From contig NC_073692.1 in NCBI RefSeq assembly GCF_029784155.1, forward strand, positions 153,480,334-153,544,333: 64,000 nucleotides of DNA, in the 5' to 3' direction. Each line of letters opens with the position of its first letter. Positions within the stretch are counted from its first letter, which is position 1. The notes beneath the pieces were generated by a model. It ran no database searches and was not told where the DNA came from. It saw only the letters and a list, made by a program, of their open reading frames with translations. The position numbers and the translations under genes are program-made. Below, piece by piece: positions 56,901-64,000 of the stretch. This DNA comes from Uranotaenia lowii (taxonomy: Eukaryota > Arthropoda > Insecta > Diptera > Culicidae).

Positions 56901-57694
56901 AACAACATATAAATTAGTAGTAGAAGTAATAGTAGTAGTGGAAGCAAACGGTTGGAAGCTCTGGCGATGACACTAACTATACACACTCATATAAATAGTG
57001 GTACTGTGTCGTAGCCACTAGCGCTATTGAAAATTGTGTGGGCGTCTAATGACGACACTTTAGCGTGGCCCCTGATGGTCGTCCAGCGGGGAATGAAGTC
57101 TGCAGAAGTTTGGTCACTACTTAAACACGACGCGGAAATTCGGTGCTACTTTCCTCGGCTCGGAAGTGTCAGGCCAGGTCTGGAACGGGGGGCCATCATA
57201 AGGGACCAGAATATGTGCGGTGTCGGTTGACCACTTTTCAGCTTCATGAATAAATGGCCGAGGCTCTTGGAAGCAACAACATATCTACTCTGCCAGGGAG
57301 AAGATAGGTATAGCAAACACCACACCGGCAGCTCATAATTAATACACAGCCGTCGACGCCTTTGGATTCCTCACAGGTGGGTGAAACAAGATTAAGTTTA
57401 AATGGAAGAAGGAGCGCTAGAGCAGATTGATCCCTAAATTGTCTTCCTTGTAAGTAAGAACGGAGCAGGTTTTGATCACGCATCAATGAAAAGCCCTGGA
57501 CAGATTTTCGCTTTAATGAATTAGAAATTTTTTTTAACTTTCAAAATAAGTAGGTTCATTAAAAAATAAATAAATCTATCTGTTTAAATCTAATAAACAA
57601 TAACAGCATTGTGAATCTGAGTATATCCAAAATTGTTAAGGATATTACGAAACAGCACGGGAAGCTCCAATAAAGCTATAATCAAACACCTCGT
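56901..57694. other. Non-coding, probably unique DNA
   Basis: GC-balanced sequence with AGTAGTAG triplets at 56915-56945. The 67- and 80-codon frames at 57027-57230 and 57244-57486 have no known motif. Confidence 0.4.
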
Positions 57695-59513
57695 TTAACA
57701 CTAAACATACCGACACTTTGTATATACCTATTCATACCGCGAGCGGTCAAATGACGGCAAACACCGTTTTCGCTAAAACTCCCTTGTTTCTCAACCGATT
57801 TCTATCAAATTTAAAGTTTTGAAAAGCTTATAATTCGACTCAAATATGTTTCTCAGACAATTTTCAGCTACAATCAATAACTTTAAAGTTATTTACAATA
57901 CAAGAAAAATTTTATGAAAAAACATGCTTCAGGACAAAGGTTGTAAATCAATTATTAAGTGCTCGAAAAAAATTTCACTTAGTGCCTGAGAAAGCTGAAG
58001 TTAGAAGCTATATGTTGCACGTATGGAATTTTTTTTTTTAAATTTTCTAAGATCATGGCCACAAAAAATGTAAAAAAGTTGTGTAAAACCCGTACTTTTC
58101 AATCAATCAACCGCCAAAGCTGTTCCTGTTACAGTAGAAAATTTTGAAAAAGTGAATTGAAAAGTAGACGTAATTTGTCACATTTTGGCATCTTTAGATT
58201 TTTAAAATTACGAAATACATAATTTATGACGAATTTTCAAAGGTAGCTGTTTTTAAAATATTTCATCAATTCGGATTTTTGATACAATTCCTACACCTAA
58301 ATTCAGCTTTGCACTGGATTTTGAGTATGTTATCGTAAGGTTTAGGCAAAAAAATTATATGCAAAAGAAAGAAAATTTCATACCGGTTCTAGTGATGTAA
58401 TTACATTGGCGGTGCAATGCTTAACAAAAATATAATAAATATATTTCTGAAAGTAAAAGCAGAAAATTTGAGCGAATGCTCGTTTGTTTTTTCGTTTCCT
58501 TTCACCCGTCTTCGTGTGCAAAATAGCTTTGAGATATTACCACCCTCTGCGCCCGTCTGCCAAGCAAGAATTTGTGCTGACTTCTCAAAATTCAGTAACT
58601 AGTTCACTGTTTTATTTATCATATTTTTGCCAAGCATTGCACCGCCAATGTAGTTACACCACTAGAACCGGTATGAAATAAGCTTTCTTTTGCATATAGT
58701 TTTATTGCCTAAACCTTACGTTAACGTACTCAAAATCCAGTGCAAAGCTGAGCTTAGGTGTAGGAATTGTCTTAGAAAATCCAAATTGATAAAAAGTTCG
58801 AAAAACAGCTACCTTTGAAAAGTCGTCATAAATTATGTACCTCGTATTTCAAAAAATCTAAAGATGCCAAAATGTGACAAATTACGTCTACTTTTCAATT
58901 CACTTTTTCAAAATTTTCTACTGTAACAGGAACAGCTTTGGCGGTTGATTGATTGAAAAGTACGGGTTTTACACAACTTTTTTACATTTTTTGTAGCCAT
59001 GATCTTAGAAAATTTTCAAAAAATTTTTCCAAATGTGCAACATATAGCTTCTAACTTCAGCTTTCTCAGGCACTAAGTGAAATTTTTTTCGAGCACTTAA
59101 TAACTGATTTACAACCTTTGTCCTGAAGCATGTTTTTTCATAAAATTTTTCTTGTACTATAAATAACTTTAAAGTTATTGATTGTAGCTGAAAATTGTCT
59201 GGAAAACATATTTGAGTCGAATTATAAGCTTTTCAAAACTTTAAATTTGATAGAAATCGGTTGAGAAACAAGGGAGTTTTAGCGAAAACGGTGTTTGCCG
59301 TCATTTGACCGCTCGCGGTATGAATAGGTATACCACATACGTTATTCGAAAACCGTAACACTTAAAAAAAATTTAAAAACGCAAAAATACTTGCATTTTA
59401 AAAACAAAAATAGTCCTGTCGTTAAATTTGCGAAAAAACAATTATATAAGGCGTAATAATCGTTTAAAGTTCAAAAACCGTCATTTGACCGCCTCCGGTA
59501 CGTTTAGTGTTAA
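57695..59513. mobile_element. TTAA-flanked foldback element
   Basis: Bordered by TTAA at 57695 and 59510. Ends are CACTAAACATACCG on the left and the inverse of CACTAAACGTACCGG on the right. Two arms of about 700 bp (roughly 57720-58425 and 58629-59335) are inverse copies with few differences, separated by about 200 bp of unrelated sequence. The right side has an extra ~130 bp between arm and end, in which CCGTCATTTGACCGC is repeated. TTAA targets are typical of piggyBac. There is no transposase. Confidence 0.8.
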
Positions 59514-59756
59514 GGTAAATATTTTAAAACAATTCAGTAAGCTCTTATAAAACCTCATTGGCGTCAGGTAACAAAGTTCGGCTTCTAATCGTTTAGCCCT
59601 TTTACTCAATACCCACGTTGCACTAGGGGAGATTCTTCTGTTGATCTTCAGAATTTGTTAGTGAAGACCGAAAACTTGCTTAACATAAAGGTTTCTACCT
59701 AAAAACTAACTGATAAAAATGATCCCGTCCAACTACTTTGAAATTTTGATTATGAT

Positions 59757-59860
59757 GTTGAATTACATGTTACGGCAACACTAGAGGGAGGCTAATTGGA
59801 ATTTACGAACGGCGATTTGCGTCACGAAAATAGCTTCATTAACGGACATCATATATTTAA
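59757..59860 (+). repeat. Dispersed repeat TTACGGCAACACTA, copy 1
   Basis: GTTACGGCAACACTAGAGGGAGG, then AATTGGAATTTACGAACGG and GCGTCACGAAAA. The same order is at 60205-60310. Confidence 0.7.
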
Positions 59861-60204
59861 AGGATGCAGACGTCATCAGCAAGCCAAAAGAAAAAAAGAA
59901 AACCCAGGTTCTCCACCTCTTGATGGGTTTTGATTTTCATTGAATACTAAAGGTATAATAGAAAGAGCTCATCGGCAGCGTTGCCCCTAAAACAGATTTT
60001 TCTGTAATCATACCGATTTTTTTTTTAATTCCAAACCAAGAATCTGTATCATCATTACATTTCTTCGCCGAACATATTTGTTTAAATGAAAGATACGGAT
60101 TACAAATAATTGAATAATTCTGATTTTCAACAAATCAAATAGTTTTCAAAATATTTTGATTATTCTTTGAGTACCGTAATCCGGGGTATATTGATCACTT
60201 TTGA

Positions 60205-60310
60205 CGTAGAATTACGTCTTACGGCAACACTATAGGGGGGCAAATTGAAATTCGCGAACGGATCTCGCGTCACGAAAAACGCCTCTTTCACGGACATCTT
60301 TTCCGAACAA
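60205..60310 (+). repeat. Dispersed repeat TTACGGCAACACTA, copy 2
   Basis: CTTACGGCAACACTATAGGG, AATTGAAATTCGCGAACGG and CGCGTCACGAAAA. It lies 448 bp from copy 1 in the same orientation. Confidence 0.7.
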
Positions 60311-61998
60311 CATTTTGGGTCGGCTATGTGTTGGTACACCAATCCTATTAACGCGCTAATACAAATTGGTGCGCAAAACACCCGAGCGAAAAAACCCCGA
60401 TCATCGACCCAAACTGCACTAGATGCGAAGTTATGAAAGAGCAAGGATTGCCCCAACCCGGTTTCATTTGGTTTTTGGTCTTTCTCCCGGTCGGTCGGTT
60501 GTTGCGACCAAAGTGCAATGCTGTTGAGAGAAGGCCGCTTGCTAGGATTGTGCTGTTTGAAATTCTTCATCAGGACGACGAGGACAACTTTGCTCGGCTA
60601 AGTAAACCATTTTCACTGAAACCCGGAGCATTCATTATGCTTCACCACCATCATGTTGAACTGGTACAGCAGTGGCCTGGCATAGGGTTGCCAGAACATA
60701 AACATAACCTTGATACATTCGGTTCCTTTTAGAAAATCCAACTCAAAGGAACCGAAAAGGCCAAAAGCCCACCAAACCACATCAGCAGCATCGTCCAGAT
60801 TCAGCAATTTTCCATATCTGCGGGGTCAGCCAACTAAATGCTTCAGGCTACTTTACAAAGGCATGAGTCACTTTTGAAAAAAAAAATTCATTTTAATTTT
60901 TTTTGTATGGCCCCCTGTAGTTTTTTGAATATTAAAAAAATTTACAACATTTGATTAAATAACGTTCTTCTAATAGGATATATTGACAGTTCTACGCGAA
61001 CACCACCTTAGGCAGGAGGCCTCAGCCATAACCTCAAACCATAGGAGAACAGAATCGATTTTTGAGAAGGGCGCACGATAAACGCAAGTTTCCTGTACAA
61101 ATATCGACAAATTCGTTCTGGGGGAAAACGATACACAGATGTTCGTGTTTTGATTTTTTTTGGTGTTTGGGGATGCCAAGTACCTTGATATTTGGCAAAT
61201 TATAATATTTTTTTAATTGCTTTGTTATTGAAACACCTTTTCATGAGTATTGAGAATTTGCAACTTTCCTGTAGGTAGCTATTCGAATGTGAAATTAAAC
61301 GTATCATTTATCTGAACGAAATAACAACTGTCTTTATCGCACACATAAACGATATAGCGAATTATGTGGATATGTTCAAAATAATCGGAGTACGAAGGCG
61401 ATTATTTTCAAAGTCACATAGATGGATCTTTCATTAATTTACTTGTTTGTAACAGGGAATTATTCTGCATTCGTTTAGAAGTTATAAACAACTCTTTTTT
61501 AATCTACAAAGCAGTACTTATTATACAGTAGAATATTTAAGATGTTTTGAATTCACCTGGACAATTCATTAGCAAAAGATCTTATCTTCATCCATTTAGA
61601 GACGCCCCGCAATTAATTCAAACGTTTAGCTGTTAGTTTAAAAATTTAATCAGTTCAGAAATATTATTATAAGTTTTAAATAAGCAATTACTGATTTTTG
61701 TAACGCACCTAGCATCACTGGTGAGGCCGCCAGCAAATCAAAATTTGAGGTTATGGCTGAGGCCAATTTTTCGTCAATTGAAAAGTAAACCGCGGTCCCG
61801 ATTTCTGAACAGAAAAATTTAACGAAATTAAAATGTGTAGAAGTTTGAGTATGACACCATTCAATGACATATAATATTTATTCAAGCAAAAAATTCCATT
61901 GGAAAAACCTGAAAAAAATTTCACTCTAAATAATTTTGTATTTAGTGCGCGTTTCATAAAAGTCAAATTTGTTGTTGAATTTTCATCTCCATCCAATG
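60311..61998. other. Mostly non-coding; two unsupported mid-size frames
   Basis: 60433-60732 (+, 99 codons) and 60160-60570 (-, 136 codons) overlap on opposite strands and neither has a recognised motif. The DNA is GC-balanced there, so one could be part of an unknown repeat or gene. The rest is AT-rich. Confidence 0.35.
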
Positions 61999-62000
61999 TA

Positions 62001-62969
62001 CACAGCAAAAAATTTCTAAAAGTATACGGAATCTAAAACACGAGTGATCTATTTTTTTACAAGTGTAATGAAAAAAAGATGTAATTTTTCACTCCTTTTG
62101 ATGTAATTTTAGTCTTTTTTCAAAAAGCGGATAGAAATAAATTGTTTTGCTATAATTTTACATTCCGTGATGTAAAAATCAACTGGTCAATGAAATTTAT
62201 ATCACAAACAGTGTAAAATTATATCTGTTGAATTAAAAATTGAATGAAACAGTCTGTCTGAGCCATTTGCCAGTTAAGTCAGTATTCGGAAACCGAGTAT
62301 CTTGTTTTCAAGACGCAGCTTCAGCATCTCAACACTTTGCTAAAATTGGTAGGTTTCTGTGAAAAATAAACGAATGATTATATTGAAACTAATAAGTTAT
62401 GTCTCGATTACAGCGTCGGCTGATTTTGCAGTGGCAGAGATCCGATAAGATTGTCTGGAGAGGAATTTGCCTGAACAATCCAAGGCCTTTGTTAACAAAA
62501 ACACATCCTGACCCGGCTGATGACGTGTGAATCCGGACCATGAAAGTGCGGAAAGGTATTCCCTTTGGTCCCCCAGTGACGCTGACTGGTTGGAATATCA
62601 ACAGGATATATATGTTCGTGTACAACATTGCCTCAGTCTGGCGGTGCTCGTGATGGTGGGTGTTCTTTTTTCCATTACAATTGATGTTTTTTGCTTAAAA
62701 AATAAATGTTTAATAATAGTAATATAGTGTATTTAATTGACATAAGACTTGAATATTTGATAAAAACTGCTAATATCGAGAAAAAAATATATAAAATTTT
62801 ACATCGCTGTGTATTTTTACACGACAATAAGCTGTTCTCTTTTCGTGCATCGTTTTTGGTCTAAATTTACACGCCTCAATGTAACGATGATGTAAATTTA
62901 GATTGAAAACGATGTTCCGTTTTCGTGCATCGTTTTCAATCTAAAATTACACGAATTTTTCTTGCTGTG
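62001..62969. mobile_element. TA-flanked MITE with subterminal palindrome
   Basis: Left end CACAGCAAAAAATTTCT and right end AATTTTTCTTGCTGTG are inverse copies, each bordered by TA. Near the right end, CATCGTTTT-(C/T)-(A/G)-(A/G)-TCTAAA repeats occur directly and inverted (62840-62955), forming a hairpin with about 26-bp arms around 62890-62948. Short ATGTAA-(T/A)-TTT motifs recur through the element. No transposase is evident. Confidence 0.75.
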
Positions 62970-62971
62970 TA

Positions 62972-64000
62972 CAATGACGACCCCTTTTGTATACCCCTTA
63001 GTGCGTTAGCTTTTAAGCTTTTTAAGCTTTTCTCCGAAGCGTTTGATAAAACGCTTGATGTTTGTAGTTGCATCATTGCAGGCGCATTGGCTCAGTTGCA
63101 TTGGTTTTCGAAGCAGCTACAAATATTTTCCCGCCTTTTGCTATACAATTGGCCGTGATAGTTGATGAATGAATATATAATTCATCATGTCAAAACGATC
63201 AACATTTTCCGAGTATGAAAATTTATCATGAAACATATCCTATTGACACAGGACCGGCTGTCGTAATTCTACGTTAACCTTGCGGTCGTGGCTTATGTAC
63301 AACCTCTTTAACTTTTTTCAATATTTTTCGATTATTTTTCCTGTTAAGGAGAATTTAGCATGTTTCACATCTTTAAAACCAGTACTGGACTCCTATGAAC
63401 ATAAAACATGGTTGCAGAAATTTATTTGACTAATTTAATTTTGATTTAAAAATCGATTTAGTCACTGTTCAGGAATTGTCGCTTTGGGGTTAAATTGATC
63501 AGTCTCTATTTTGACGGTTTTAACGAGTTTTCTTGATCATAAAGAAAAAATAAAAACACCTTTTTAATTGTCTACAAATTCTAATTTATCAATTTTACCT
63601 TGCTTTTAACGGTTTCTTTTAAAAACATTTATCATCGAAAAAAAACAATGATCTAGGGGGAAAAAGAAAAATAATTACTAATTAGTTTACGCTCCAAAAA
63701 ACAAATAAAACTTTACCTTCTCACATTCCCCTAGGCCCTCCCACTATTTCCATTTGCATTTTTCCTTCAAAGTTAATCATTTGAAAGGATTCCTATCCAT
63801 TTGTCCAATAAGGGCTAACTCTTGTAAAATGTCCATCCTTTTTAAATATCAAAAATTTATGATTAAATGATTATATATACATACTAGCTGACCCGGTGTG
63901 CTTTGCTACATCTTTAAAAATTAAATGATATTTTCAAAAACTATTCAAACTTTGATTGTTTTATTGGCATAATTTTAAATCAAATTATAACATAACCGCA
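62972..64000. other. Non-coding stretch to the window end
   Basis: No gene is recognised. TACTAGCTGACCCGG at about 63883 is a phrase seen in old dispersed insect repeats and resembles 46854. Confidence 0.4.

Noticed and set aside
60160..60732. Two overlapping frames of 136 (-) and 99 (+) codons
   Set aside because: They lie on opposite strands over the same DNA, and neither has a recognised domain. Part overlaps the dispersed repeat at 60205-60310.

Overview
This window looks like a gene-poor, AT-rich stretch of an insect nuclear genome, most likely a mosquito (Culicidae). The evidence is the mix of mobile elements: several relics of the DD37E Tc1/mariner group known from mosquitoes, a BEL/Pao and a Ty1/copia LTR retrotransposon, a Penelope-like element, a Jockey-type non-LTR fragment, and many MITEs. 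There are also eukaryotic Pol III tRNA genes and an intron-bearing fragment of a signal peptidase complex gene. I see no bacterial-style operons and no intact multi-exon host protein gene. Most of the window is probably intergenic or deep intronic DNA. The genus cannot be told from the sequence alone.

Layout. 1-20 kb is old transposon litter: a broken DD37E transposase (1.5-2.5 kb) whose terminal 61 bp is repeated downstream, a TA-flanked MITE (5.5-6.4 kb), a hAT-type MITE with a clean 8-bp target duplication (9.5-9.9 kb), a 572-bp inverted-repeat element (12.5-13.0 kb), two Penelope-like 3' ends joined as a 1.2-kb palindrome (13.1-14.3 kb), a Tc1-type relic (15 kb) and a tRNA-like sequence (18.7 kb). 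At 20.69-26.06 kb lies a very young BEL/Pao element. Its two 456-bp LTRs look identical and it has a 5-bp target duplication and an open 818-codon gag-protease frame. It has no reverse transcriptase, RNase H or integrase; a non-coding tract with four copies of a hairpin-containing module fills that place. At 26.83-31.43 kb is an older Ty1/copia element with 135-bp LTRs, broken reading frames, a deletion in integrase and a 764-bp MITE inside its RNase H region.

33-36 kb holds a long CT microsatellite and a 1.75-kb minisatellite with a 13-bp unit. 37.1-37.5 kb is a copia-type 5' LTR with its primer-binding site, cut off just downstream. 37.5-41.4 kb has a pogo-like remnant and a DD37E element with recognisable terminal repeats. 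41.4-43.7 kb is a Jockey-type endonuclease split by a segment that contains a decayed copy of signal peptidase subunit 3 (SPCS3). 44.4 kb has a 76-bp-arm hairpin. 45.7-46.2 kb has a 195-codon open frame with a signal-peptide-like start, the best candidate for an unrecognised host coding exon.

46.4-46.7 kb carries two tRNA-Trp(CCA) genes in convergent orientation. 48-55.5 kb has more DD37E pieces, a 1.49-kb retroposed-looking insertion with 19-bp flanking repeats, and a mariner family with terminal inverted repeats of about 345 bp. 57.7-59.5 kb is a TTAA-flanked foldback element and 62.0-63.0 kb a TA-flanked MITE.

Apart from the tRNA genes and the BEL gag-protease frame, nothing here can be called an intact gene with confidence. 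All family assignments come from reading motifs by eye; no database search was run.
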